A stretch of 64,000 nucleotides of DNA from the NCBI RefSeq assembly GCF_004000845.1, contig NZ_BIMA01000017.1:1-64000 (forward strand), given 5' to 3'. Every line of letters starts with the position of its first letter. The stretch's first letter is position 1. The translations under genes were made by a program, and so were the position numbers. The notes below the pieces were generated by a model. It had not been told where the DNA came from and ran no database searches. It was given only the letters and a program-made list of their open reading frames with translations. The stretch comes from Paenibacillus koleovorans NBRC 103111 (GTDB lineage: Bacteria > Bacillota > Bacilli > Paenibacillales > NBRC-103111). Positions 34,608 to 45,500 of the stretch are shown in pieces.

Positions 34608-35573
34608 TCACTCCCCATAGCAGACCGTGAACGCCTCAAGCACCGCCCGCCGGTCGCCCGTATTCTCGAAGCGGACCGTCACGGCCTCTACGGGATTTGG
34701 CAACTCAACGATTCCGCCGGCGGGCTCCACCCCGTTTATAGTCATGACGATCGTTTCCGATCCGATCAAGCGCGCAACGTGGAAAACGCCATTCGGCTCG
34801 CCCAGCTCATAGGTCGCTTGAATGTGGCATCCGGGCGGGATCGAAGTGAACTTCATACCGAAGTCGGCGACGGAGCCGCTGTCCGGATCGAGCGGCATGA
34901 ACGCCTCATTCGCGAGAAAGCTGTTGCCAAACGTGTACGAGCAGCCCGTCTGCTGCTTCAAGCGTTGGATAAGGTGAGTGGTGACGTCGGTGTACGAGAA
35001 CAGCTCCGGCTCCTGCGTGAACCAAGCGGTTCGTTCGGTGATGATCGTCTCCGTGGCCGGTTCCAATCCCTCCGCGTACTCCTCCGTCTCGATCGGCGGC
35101 TGCGGCTCGTAGGTGGTCAACTCCTCATCCACATCCATCCAGTAGAGGGGATCGCCCTCACTGTCCTGCTTCTGCACCTCGATCACCTGCGAGGTCCACA
35201 GCGGCAGCGGCGAGCCGCTCGGCTGCTCCTCCTGTCCTGTAACGTCGCCCTCTTCGTCGTATAGGTCGACCAGCACGGTCGGCTGATACGACAGTTGCAC
35301 GTCACCGTCCATGAGTGGCACACGAACCGTCTGATCGACCATGATCGGCATGATGGTCGGCTCTGTTGTCTCGATCCGGCGCGTGATCGTGGTCACGTTC
35401 TCCGCATCCGGCTGCGGCAAGAGCCAGAAGCCTTCCTTGACGCGCTGCTCGGGCGTCTGGACGGTCTTGTGCAGCCCGGCTACATTTACATCCCGGACGG
35501 CAAACTCTAACGGAGAAGGGAGCCGGTCGGCCTCCGCGTACTTGTATGATTCCTTATTGAAGATGATGTCCAT
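34608..35573 (-). CDS. Phage tail/baseplate protein, unknown
   Basis: 321 residues. Acidic and beta-rich, no recognised motif. It begins MDIIFNKESYKYAEADRLPSP and contains a long acidic stretch (WMDVDEELTTYEPQPPIETEEYAEGLEP). Its place between the giant fibre and the tail spike genes, 2 bp and 6 bp away, supports a structural role in the tail. Confidence 0.6.
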   Translation of the reverse strand: MDIIFNKESYKYAEADRLPSPLEFAVRDVNVAGLHKTVQTPEQRVKEGFWLLPQPDAENVTTITRRIETTEPTIMPIMVDQTVRVPLMDGDVQLSYQPTVLVDLYDEEGDVTGQEEQPSGSPLPLWTSQVIEVQKQDSEGDPLYWMDVDEELTTYEPQPPIETEEYAEGLEPATETIITERTAWFTQEPELFSYTDVTTHLIQRLKQQTGCSYTFGNSFLANEAFMPLDPDSGSVADFGMKFTSIPPGCHIQATYELGEPNGVFHVARLIGSETIVMTINGVEPAGGIVELPNPVEAVTVRFENTGDRRAVLEAFTVCYGE

Positions 35574-35575
35574 GG

Positions 35576-38500
35576 TTACACTCCTCTCAATAACGGACGT
35601 CCCGGGATCCGGAAGCTGTCATATACGCCTGAGTCCGCGTAGTATTGCAAAACGGTACTCTTGCTCTTGCGGAACGATACGACAATCAACTTAATTTCTC
35701 CGTTATCCACGACAATCATCGGCAAGTATATAACCGCTTCACTAGGTAACGTAGTCGGCAAACTGAATTTGAATGTTGGATTGTTTTGCGTGAAGTTGTC
35801 CCCTGTCAGGAGCATACGCTGACTCGAACCTCGAACCACGGTTTCGCCTAAGGTAGATCCAGGATCAATGTACGTTCCTGCTTTTGGCACAACCCTGTAG
35901 AATCCGTTTGGAACCGGATTTACTAAGTTTTGCTTTAACGTCAGACTGTCTATCGTTGTCGATACGCCTTCGCTCGTAAACTTATCCGCAATAAGATTGT
36001 AATCTTGGACCGAGGAAGGGAGTCGCGTGCTAAGTCCCCCAATTCCTGCTGTAATTGAATCGCTTGGATAAGCCCCAGTTCCCAACGTGCTTATCATCGG
36101 CGTCCCTATGGCGAGAATCTTCGACTTTCCGATGCTGCCTTGACCCTGATACGGCACATACCGATAATTGAGCGACACGACATCACTGTTCGCCCCGCCG
36201 CCCAGGTAGCGATAGCTGCGGGCTGGGAACTTAAGCTTGACCGTCTTCGTTTCCGGCTGCACAAACACAATATTTGATTTTACGTAATCAACGTAGTCAG
36301 CCATCGTATTGTCCAGCTTGGCATAATCCATGAGCAGCGTCGACGCATTCGTGGCGCTGGCCGGATAAGTCGGGTGTACGAGGATATGCGCCTTCTGGCT
36401 GCTGTTGATGTACTTAATCAGCGTAGAATTCGTGCTGTTCGTGTAGCTCAGCGTCTCGATCGTTCCAGCCGTTCCCGTCGCAATGCTCACCCAAGCCGAA
36501 GTCGTGTAGTCGTAGACCTTGACCGTCGCCCCATTAGTCAGAACACTGGCGTTGTCGCCCGATCCCTGTGCAAGGATCGCCGCCGCCCAGCTGCGTAGCG
36601 CTTTACGCATCTCCGACAGAGACATGCCGTAGTGTGAGAAATCCAGCTCGACCAGCGCCATCGGGTATTGCCCGTTGCTCGACGATGAGAGCGTCATGAC
36701 GGTGCCGTCTTGTTTGGACAGAGCATCGTAATCGGACTGCGATAGCTCCAGCGCGAATGTGCTCGGCGCATCGAAGGTGGCTGAGGTCTTGTACAGGACA
36801 CGGTGTGGCAACTCCACCAAACTACCGGAGCGCTTGCCGATCAGGTTAAGCGTTTTTTTCTTAACGCGTCCTGGTGTCCACGCGGCTGCAAATGCGCCTT
36901 CCTGTAGCTTCAGCCCGTCAACGTAAAAGGTAACCGCTTGTGCCGGCGGCGTTTCGTCAGTCTGAACAAATACGGCCAACGTGGCATGGCTGCTGTCTGT
37001 TTTGATGGTTGCGGTAACATATTGCCAGCTTCCCATTGCCGTGAACTTGACTACCTTAGTCAGATCCACCGTATCACTGACTTGCATCTGCATCTTAGTG
37101 CCTGACGGAGCATTGACCCAAACCCCACCGCTGTAATAGGTGTTTGTTCTTACGGTTATTGCTGCCGATCGGCAACCCTCGCCCGCAGCCGATCCAGGTG
37201 TGACCACTTTTACCGAAGATGGCCCTACTTTTGACTTGGTAGCATCGATACTCATTACACCACTATTAATAGCCGTGTAATTTGCCAAGTCCAGAGGACG
37301 CGCCTGATCTGCGGTCAGCATGTTCTCGCTGAGCTGCGGGAACGGGTTTTCGGGTTGTAGCACGGTGAAGCCGGTTTCGGCTACGTTCAGCGTAATGGAC
37401 AACTCAACGTAGTCGGTGTTGATGATCGACGCGGTCGTGCCGTCGGATGCATCAGCGTAGGCGATGAAGTGGACGAATCCATTTGCGTCTATCGTATTAT
37501 TGCTGTTGATTATTGCATTACTCATTGTTAAAGAAATTTTAGCCACACTAGCGGAGGTGGTCGAATCGGATGTGCTAGCATAGTTTTGATATGAGTTATC
37601 CGAATTTCTCCAACCTCTAACTGTGGCTTTATTTCCTAATGGCCCTGATCCGAAGCCATTCCAATCGAATCCTATAGAAATATTAGCCTTGAGCAACGCG
37701 ACTTTCTCCGCCACCGTCTGCGCTCCACCGAAGATGCCTTCGCCGTATTTGTCTTCGAGCAGGCGGATTAGGTCGAAGGAGAATAGGTGTTGTGCAATGG
37801 TAAGGTTATTGCTTCGGGAACTTGAAGCCGTTGTTCCATCCAGAACGCCACTTGAACCATATGCGTTTTGTGATAACTCTGTCCAAGATCCGCTTGAGGG
37901 CGCCAGTAAAGATGTTGTATTATTTGCCGCATATGCCACATGAGGTATTAAGTCTGTACTACTTGATTTTTTGCCTACAAAATTCGCCTTCGCGCTCACC
38001 GTCGTACCCGACACATTTCGTTGATCGTTCACATAGACATCATCCACATTCACTGACACATTGGTTAGCCCTTTACCGGGCGGGATATTGTGCGAGTACG
38101 TTATAACCGCATTCAACACGTTGGCGTTGCCGAGCGTTCCGTCCGTGGCTGTGGGCATCGTGCCGACCGTAAACGTCGCCTCTTTGGTGCCAAGACCCGC
38201 CCACGATCCCGGCATCGAGATCGAGTACACGCTGGTCGCATTTGGCGTCGGGCTCCACGCGCTCACTGTCGCAACCTTCGTACTGCCTACGTAGTCGGTA
38301 ATTGTCCGGCTCTGTCCGGCGCCGGTACCGCTCACGATCGTAACGACAAGCCCATTATAGTAGTCATCTGCTACCGATGCGTCAGCGGCCATGTTGAGCG
38401 TGGTACTGGTGCTACCGGATTGGGCCGTCTTGGATTGCTGCGGCGTGTAAGCGACTTGTGGGACGCTGGATGCAGATGTGGTTTCTATTACATAAAACCC

Positions 38501-41500
38501 AACTTGATTGGAGTCGAAAATGATTCTTGTTCCGCTAGACCAAGTAACGGTCAATTGATTTCCAGATATAGAATTAACGGTACCCTCTCCGCTGCCCGAA
38601 ATTATTCCAACAGAGAGATCGTCGATTCTGTAAATCTTGTCATTTACCGCGAACCTTGATGCGCTATCCACTTCAAAAACAGACTGAATAGAACCCGAGT
38701 TATAGCTAATGACATTAGTTACTCTCGCCAGTCCAGTATCCGCATCAATCACGCCGCCGATAATCCCCACATCGCTCCGCACCTTGATTGTGCTACCGCT
38801 TGCCCATACTCCCTCGCTTGCCTGCGTGACCGCAATATGACGCTGCGGCGTCCGTAAAGCCTCGACGATGTCCGTCCGCGTCTCGCTGGTCAGCGGGTCG
38901 CCGAATACGCTGCGGTTCGCGTGATACTGCGATCCGTTTACGCCGTCGTAGTGGATCAGGCCGTTGTTGCCCAAGTGCGAGTTGTAGCCTTGGTAGTCGG
39001 CGGGAAGGTACCAGCGACCGTATGGGACGTAAACATTAGGAAGAACAGAGTCTTTAACAAGATGCGGTTTTATTGTAAGATCAGTGGTTGTAAATCTGAA
39101 TCGTATATATTTTACATTCGATGGTGTTGTAAATACGGTTGAACCAACCAATGCATGGTTTATGAATGAAAAAGAACTGTCATAATAAAAGACTCTTGTA
39201 TTCAAACTAGATGATGATGCCGTTGTGATTACGTAATTTGTAGAGGGTAATACTTCTGAATAACTAGCAGTACGAACCATAGTACCATCGGCTTCGCTTG
39301 CCCCCGTTGAAGTATTCATAGTTCCAGATTCAATTTGTCCATCCCATAGATTCTCGACCCAATTCGGTAACGAATCCACATACGGATACAGCGCCGCGAT
39401 CTTGTCGCCGCCTGTCCAGTTTGCGTCTACGTCGATGAGGGCATATTCGGCTGCGGGGATTTCGTATAACCGAAAACCATCAATATCGGTTGTTATTGCG
39501 GTTGTTGTATTATCAGTAAACCAACATCTAACTAATTTTGTTGTACCATCCCCTTGTAATTTGACGTACACAGTATCATATCTGTTTATTACTGTGGTCC
39601 GTTTCGTCCCACTTCCGACTACTTCAATCCCGGCTTTATTCGAGACACTACTATTCACATCGACTACTGCTAAGTAGTATTTACCAGTTTCAAATAAGAT
39701 TGATTTATCTACCCTTGCGTTATTGTTATTGGACCCACTGGAAACAAACCTTTGTGCCTTGGTTCCGTATTTAGCATTGCTAGACAATGAAATTGTAGCG
39801 CCTAGAGATGAACCATAACTGTAATTCCAACCTCGTCCAATTCCACTTCCCCCATCAACTTCAAAGTTACCATCTGCCCCAAACAGATTCGCCAACTCCA
39901 CCATCGTCCCATCCGCCCGTTTCACCGTCACCGCCTGCAGTTGCTGCGGCAATCCGAGCTGATCCACACGCCGCAAGCCATACGTCTCCCGCACGGCGGT
40001 CTTGGTGTCCTTGGTCGTGAGCGCACCACGGATCGTTGCGTCAAAGGCGGCTTCCACTTCTGCCGTGATGTCGATGCGGATCGGTGTCCGGTGCCGCAGG
40101 TCGATGCAGTCGGATACGTCAATGATGTTGCTATAGAGGCCATCTGGGCGGTCAGAAGCTAGCGCTAGAGTAACTGTGCCCATTGAAGCTACTGCCGGAT
40201 TGATGGTCATGGTTGTTCCGCTGTCAATCGATAGAATGGTCGCGAATAATGTACCGCCTAAAGACACAAGTCGATCGCCAGGAATTAGCCCTGTTGTAGT
40301 CGTGCCTCCAGTCAAAGTGACTTGTTGGCTTACACCTATTACAGAACTTCCTCCAGCAAATGAAACCGTCTTGTAATCACGAGCCCCGTTCGGGTTGTCC
40401 GCCCGCCATCCGCCCGAGTTTCGGCGACCCACTCCGGGTTTGCCAATTCGGAATAGCGGGATAGCGTAGACGTAGCCATCGGCAGTTGCTAGTCTGGCTT
40501 TAGAGGTATTGGTGCCATCCCCTGCTACATATAGCCCTTGATCGTCATTGAACCGCCATTCAGCTGTACCGGATGAGTTAGAAGCCTTTCTGAACCCATC
40601 ATACCCATTCGTGTAAGACGAGAGTGGAGAAGCGTTCCCACCCTGAGCCAGGGTAGACCTGTTGATTTGAGAGGCAATCGTGGAATCACCAGAGACAAAA
40701 CCATCGTTGTTGTAAGTGCCAAAATCAACCCCCGCCACCGTCCGAATCCGCCACGACAGGACACCGCGCTGCCCGGTGGTCGGATACCACGCTTCGAGGA
40801 ATACTAGGTCGTCCCGTGTGCCATATGTCGGAGCAGCGGGAAGGGTAATTTCATGCCGCCTCGTAGTCGCATTCGCCGATCCATACACATTTGTCTTGTA
40901 TCCATTCAGCAATGCCTGGAATCCTCGGAATGAAAGAATGTTCGCGAACGATGCAACCGGCGTCAGTGGAATAAACAGCTGTCCGTCTGGCTTCCCACCT
41001 GTGTCCGAGGTGCTGACTCCACCGGTCCAATCGAGAACCCCACTGAAGCTCCGCTGCCGCTCCATCTCCGCACGTGCCGTGTCGATTGCTGCTTGATATA
41101 GGTCTGCATCGTCCAGTCGACCGTCGAGTGTGGCAAACCCGTTACGAGCGTCGAGAATCTCCGTGTTGCTCGCGCCAGCTCCGGCGACGATCTGTGTGAT
41201 CCGTTGGTTTACCTCCCGAATGGCCGGCCCGGCCTTTACAGAGGACAAGCCGCTCGCGCCGGGTGTAAACCCGATGTTCTCTGCGTCATGGGCGGCAGAA
41301 GAATCGTTGTGCGCCTGCAGCTTCGTCTCGATGTCGGCCTCGTTAGTCGTAATCTGCTCTTGCAAGCTAGCCAGGCTACTATCGTGCTGTGCATCCTTTG
41401 TTTGCAGCGCACCGATTGCCGCGCCGTTGGCGCTGATCTGTGATTGCAAGTTGGCATCAGCTGAAGCTCTCGTTGAGGCCTCGGCGTTGTCCGCTGCTTC

Positions 41501-41704
41501 TCGTGCAGCCGCTTCGGCGGAATCCGCCGCCGCCCGCGCTTCAGCTTCGTCTGCAATCGCGGCAGTTCGGTCAATTATCTCATCGTTGATTGCTTGTTCA
41601 ACGGCTTTGAGGTCCGCATCCGCGGTGTCCCAGTTCTCTTGGATTCTCTCCAAATCCGCCATTGTCGTGTACTTGGTGATCGTATGGAATCGATCGTTTG
41701 CCAT
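35576..41704 (-). CDS. Giant phage tail fibre / baseplate protein (2042 residues)
   Basis: The N-terminal 200 residues are an Ala/Glu/Asp coiled coil (ADEAEARAAADSAEAAAREAADNAEA), a usual fibre shaft start. The long remainder is Ser/Thr/Asn/Gly-rich beta-structure with repeated domain edges near 760-900 (carbohydrate-binding-like NWVENLWDGQIESGTMN...), 1400-1560 and a C-terminal part. One continuous frame without stops over 6.1 kb suggests active selection. It is likely to recognise the host surface. It lies between the Dit-like and tail spike modules. Confidence 0.78.
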   Translation of the reverse strand: MANDRFHTITKYTTMADLERIQENWDTADADLKAVEQAINDEIIDRTAAIADEAEARAAADSAEAAAREAADNAEASTRASADANLQSQISANGAAIGALQTKDAQHDSSLASLQEQITTNEADIETKLQAHNDSSAAHDAENIGFTPGASGLSSVKAGPAIREVNQRITQIVAGAGASNTEILDARNGFATLDGRLDDADLYQAAIDTARAEMERQRSFSGVLDWTGGVSTSDTGGKPDGQLFIPLTPVASFANILSFRGFQALLNGYKTNVYGSANATTRRHEITLPAAPTYGTRDDLVFLEAWYPTTGQRGVLSWRIRTVAGVDFGTYNNDGFVSGDSTIASQINRSTLAQGGNASPLSSYTNGYDGFRKASNSSGTAEWRFNDDQGLYVAGDGTNTSKARLATADGYVYAIPLFRIGKPGVGRRNSGGWRADNPNGARDYKTVSFAGGSSVIGVSQQVTLTGGTTTTGLIPGDRLVSLGGTLFATILSIDSGTTMTINPAVASMGTVTLALASDRPDGLYSNIIDVSDCIDLRHRTPIRIDITAEVEAAFDATIRGALTTKDTKTAVRETYGLRRVDQLGLPQQLQAVTVKRADGTMVELANLFGADGNFEVDGGSGIGRGWNYSYGSSLGATISLSSNAKYGTKAQRFVSSGSNNNNARVDKSILFETGKYYLAVVDVNSSVSNKAGIEVVGSGTKRTTVINRYDTVYVKLQGDGTTKLVRCWFTDNTTTAITTDIDGFRLYEIPAAEYALIDVDANWTGGDKIAALYPYVDSLPNWVENLWDGQIESGTMNTSTGASEADGTMVRTASYSEVLPSTNYVITTASSSSLNTRVFYYDSSFSFINHALVGSTVFTTPSNVKYIRFRFTTTDLTIKPHLVKDSVLPNVYVPYGRWYLPADYQGYNSHLGNNGLIHYDGVNGSQYHANRSVFGDPLTSETRTDIVEALRTPQRHIAVTQASEGVWASGSTIKVRSDVGIIGGVIDADTGLARVTNVISYNSGSIQSVFEVDSASRFAVNDKIYRIDDLSVGIISGSGEGTVNSISGNQLTVTWSSGTRIIFDSNQVGFYVIETTSASSVPQVAYTPQQSKTAQSGSTSTTLNMAADASVADDYYNGLVVTIVSGTGAGQSRTITDYVGSTKVATVSAWSPTPNATSVYSISMPGSWAGLGTKEATFTVGTMPTATDGTLGNANVLNAVITYSHNIPPGKGLTNVSVNVDDVYVNDQRNVSGTTVSAKANFVGKKSSSTDLIPHVAYAANNTTSLLAPSSGSWTELSQNAYGSSGVLDGTTASSSRSNNLTIAQHLFSFDLIRLLEDKYGEGIFGGAQTVAEKVALLKANISIGFDWNGFGSGPLGNKATVRGWRNSDNSYQNYASTSDSTTSASVAKISLTMSNAIINSNNTIDANGFVHFIAYADASDGTTASIINTDYVELSITLNVAETGFTVLQPENPFPQLSENMLTADQARPLDLANYTAINSGVMSIDATKSKVGPSSVKVVTPGSAAGEGCRSAAITVRTNTYYSGGVWVNAPSGTKMQMQVSDTVDLTKVVKFTAMGSWQYVTATIKTDSSHATLAVFVQTDETPPAQAVTFYVDGLKLQEGAFAAAWTPGRVKKKTLNLIGKRSGSLVELPHRVLYKTSATFDAPSTFALELSQSDYDALSKQDGTVMTLSSSSNGQYPMALVELDFSHYGMSLSEMRKALRSWAAAILAQGSGDNASVLTNGATVKVYDYTTSAWVSIATGTAGTIETLSYTNSTNSTLIKYINSSQKAHILVHPTYPASATNASTLLMDYAKLDNTMADYVDYVKSNIVFVQPETKTVKLKFPARSYRYLGGGANSDVVSLNYRYVPYQGQGSIGKSKILAIGTPMISTLGTGAYPSDSITAGIGGLSTRLPSSVQDYNLIADKFTSEGVSTTIDSLTLKQNLVNPVPNGFYRVVPKAGTYIDPGSTLGETVVRGSSQRMLLTGDNFTQNNPTFKFSLPTTLPSEAVIYLPMIVVDNGEIKLIVVSFRKSKSTVLQYYADSGVYDSFRIPGRPLLRGV

Positions 41705-41719
41705 GAGGTTGTCCCCTCC

Positions 41720-42526
41720 CTAAAACAGGTATCTATGCCGGAATGGAGCAAAGGTAATCGTGAAGTTCACCGTGCCGGATGCGGTCGCCGTGAATGTCGT
41801 TTCCCCTTTCGGGAGCACAAAAAAACATCCATTCGATTGGGAATAGATGTTCTGACTATTGTTCAGTTTGACGGTTCCCTTCTCGCAGTTGATGTCGATG
41901 TAATCGGAAGGGCCATTTACTCGGGTAAGCACCAATGTATTCCCGCGGCCGTCGCTCAGATTCAAATTGGTAAAATGGCCGGTGATTCTGAACTTCGGCT
42001 TGATCGGCACATTGCCGGCGTGGTAGATCTCGAAAGTATCCGGGGACGAGCTGACCGTATAGCTGTACTCGTCTCCATAACGGAGCCCCATTCCGTAAGA
42101 GTAGCCTTGCCCGTACTCCCAACCACTCGACACATCCGTTGATTCCGGGAACGGCTGATGCATCTTGAGCGGAATGGCGAGCGTTCGAATAGTACCTCCC
42201 TTATCGATCGGCACTGTGCCGATCGGCCGGGCGGAGTAGACTCTCCCGGGAAGATCATCGAAGGTGACGGTAAGTTCGCCAATGCGAGGATTGAACATTT
42301 CCACCGCTGCAGCAATCTTATCGTAATAGTCTAGCTCCGTGTACTCCGTGAGGAAGAAGACAAGCTGGATGACACGGGGGCCATAGACCATGCCGAAGTC
42401 TATTTCGCCGTCCCGGCCATCAATCTGCACGTTCTGATCCTCGACGTTCGGTAGCGGCGGAATGTAACGTTCGACCAGCTCGAGGTCGACGGACGCGGTA
42501 TCGACGCCATTGATGAAGCATTTCAT
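41720..42526 (-). CDS. Distal tail protein (Dit, siphovirus tail component)
   Basis: 268 residues. MKCFINGVDTASVDLELVERYIPPLP is followed by the Sipho_tail pattern YDKIAAAVEMFNPRIGELTVTFDDLPGRVYSARPIG and a beta-sandwich C-terminus. Dit forms the hub at the tube end. It overlaps the tape measure gene by 4 bp, the normal position. Confidence 0.85.
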   Translation of the reverse strand: MKCFINGVDTASVDLELVERYIPPLPNVEDQNVQIDGRDGEIDFGMVYGPRVIQLVFFLTEYTELDYYDKIAAAVEMFNPRIGELTVTFDDLPGRVYSARPIGTVPIDKGGTIRTLAIPLKMHQPFPESTDVSSGWEYGQGYSYGMGLRYGDEYSYTVSSSPDTFEIYHAGNVPIKPKFRITGHFTNLNLSDGRGNTLVLTRVNGPSDYIDINCEKGTVKLNNSQNIYSQSNGCFFVLPKGETTFTATASGTVNFTITFAPFRHRYLF

Positions 42527-45500
42527 AGCGATTTCTCCCCCGTTCTAGCCTGGATCCGCTTGACTAGGCTTTCCCGCTCGTCGTACAAGCTTTCAATATC
42601 GGCATCGTCCTCGACATGCACCTCATCGATCGACAAGTCGAAGTGGTTGACAATCTGCTGCGAATTATTGGTCGTTGATTGTGCCGCAATGGAAGGCGTT
42701 GCCGAATCAAGCATCCGAAACAGTGCATTTTGCTGGTAAGCATTCAGCACAATCTCACCAGCATGAGCAACGATCGGCACGGCGCGGTCCCGGATGCCGG
42801 CCACCACCCCGCCTTCACTGAAATGCTGCAGGTTGTCATAATCATCCTGCGGAACCCCGTACTTCGTCCGTAGCTCCGTATTCCGGCGGTGCAGCTCACC
42901 CTTCCTTGCCGGGTCATTCGTGGAGTACCACTCGGTTGTATTGGCCGTGTACTCCGCCCAATCACGTTGCTTTTCAATATCTCCAGAGATTGAGGTTACG
43001 GTGGCCATCTTTTGGCGGTAGGATTCAACAAACACGTCCAGGTCGGACAATATCTTTGCATTCGCAGTCCCAGTGCTGGAAATACGAAACGCTTGAATGC
43101 TCTTCTCAATTCCTTCGACATCGCCGCTGTAATCCTCAAAGGCGCGAATCAGGTCATCGTATTGCTGCTCCACTGCATCTTGCTGGTCGTCGAAAGCCTC
43201 TTCCTTCGTTCGCTTCTCATCCTCAAGCGCAAGCTTCTCTGCCTCAAGCTGTCGCCTGCGAAGCTCGCGCTGGTGGTCCGTCTCCATATCGGCAATTTCT
43301 TTCAGGAGTTGCTCCTGTTCTCGCTTTCCTTCCGGTCCAACAGCAGAAGCCAGCAACTCCGCTCGAGCACGCTTTTCGGCCAACTTGGCGGCAAAATCGG
43401 AATCGGCGTTCGCATCCGCTTCCGCATCCATCAACCGGTCGATAGCACGGATTTTTTCTTCCTGCGCATCAACGAATGCCTCTCGCGATTCCTTTATGGC
43501 CTTCAACTCAGCGCGACGTGCATTTTCTACTGCTTGCTTTTGCTTGTCGAGCAGATCCTCAACTTCGTTCACGGCCGCCTTGCGTTGCTTCTCGAGCTCC
43601 TCCGCCCGATCCAGTTCCCGCTTATGCATTTCCTCCCGGACGCGGAACATCTCCCGCTCGGCCCGGTCGCGCTCCTTCGATCCCTCTTCATATCGATTCT
43701 GGACGCGCTCCCAAGCGGCATACTCCTCTTCGAGTGACAGTCGCTTGAAGTGTTTCTCCCGCTCGATCCACCACAGCGACAGGTCAAACCCTGCCTTGCG
43801 GGTCGCCTCCGCTTGCTTCAATTCATCTTCGGATATCGCATCGTGCAGTTGCTTGATCTGAAGATTGACCATACGTTCGTCTTCCACCGCGCGCGCCAGA
43901 TATGCTTTGTGGCCCTGCTTCACCTTCTCAAGCGCTTCAATCTGCTGCTGCGCGGACCAGTCATACATTTCGGCTTTGTAACGGATGAGCGCAATCTCCT
44001 CCTCAAACGCTTTCCGCTGAGGATCGTCCTTGGGATCGGGAGGGTCGCCTCCGCCTCCGCTAGGAGGACCCTTAGGGCGATAATCATCCAGATTTCCTGT
44101 TTCTAAATTCTGCTGCATTTTTTTAATCTCGTTTAGCGAGGAACGTATTGCGTTTAATCCGTCAGTCCTTTCGAGTAATCGGCGATTGGCTTCTTCATTC
44201 AGCTTCTTGCCTTGCAAGATCATAGCCTTCCGCATGTCACCAGTTACATAATCAGGAATCTGGGATTCATCGAACTGCTCTTTGAGCATCGGAGCATCTT
44301 TTCGCATCTGAGCTTTGGTGACTTCCTCGAGAGCGGATACTTCAAGCTCAGCTTGTTTCAATTTCACTTCGGTACTTTTCTTAAGGTCTTCCAGCTCCTG
44401 TTTTCGAAGTTCCGTCTTGATACGTAGTGCGCCACGTTCAGCATCGATCAACTCAAAGATCGCCTCGCGGTTGGTAATGTGATAGCGGCCCTCTTCATCC
44501 AACTTGGCGATGAGATCAGGGTACTCCTTCTTAAGTTGCTGGACAACGCCGGCTAACTCTTTTTTCTGATCTTCGCTCAGTTTTTCGGATGATGACAGCT
44601 CGCTGTACTTCCGGCGTAGCTCCTCCGTTTTTTTGATCTGATCCTCTTTTGTTGCGAGTTCTGCCATTTCGGCTCGCTTCAAAGCAACAACAGCCGGGAT
44701 CGCTTCTTCCAAATGTTGCTTCATTCGCTTTAATGCTTCTGTTGCTTGCTGGATGTTCTGAAAATCCATTTTTCGCAAAGCAGCGTCAATCTCGGTGATT
44801 TCGACGGACAAGTTCGTCGCATCGGAATCAGTAGCAGCGTTGAAGTATTGCTTTTCTAATTCATTTCGCCGTACTAGAAGTCGATTCAATTCGTCAATGT
44901 CGGATTGTAGGCCTTTTACTTCATCAGACGTTCTCTTTAGCGGAGATTCGTCTAATTTCTGATTCAGTTCTTCTATGCTTTCGGCAAACTGCAGAGAGGA
45001 GTCTGCCGCCGAGCTTGCGGCGATATTGTAAGCGACAACCCCGGTCGTAACCGCACCGATCGCTAGTATGGCCCATCCGACTGGCCCCATCACCGCGTTC
45101 AACGCGAAGAAGGCGGCAGTCAATCCGCCGACAACCGCAATCATAGCCGTAACTGCAATTGCCGCCGCGGCCAAGCCGACAACAATCTGCTCGTTCTGAT
45201 CGACCCACGCTGCTAAGTCCTTGATTACCGGGGTCACGACCTCCATCATCCGCTCGAGTGCTGGAAGGAACGATTCACCCAGTTCCACCCGCGCTGTCTT
45301 CAACGTCTGGGCGTAGGTCGCCTGCGTGCCCGTGTAACCTGTCATTGCAGAATCGGCATTCCCGGCGAACATCGCCGCTTCGGCCAAGATGCCATTGTAC
45401 GCCGCCTGAATCTTCTGTCCCTCCGTCAGCTTATCAGCGGTCGTACCAATCGATTTCGCATAGCGTTCCTGCATGACAGAAAGGTTCGTCGTAATGCCGG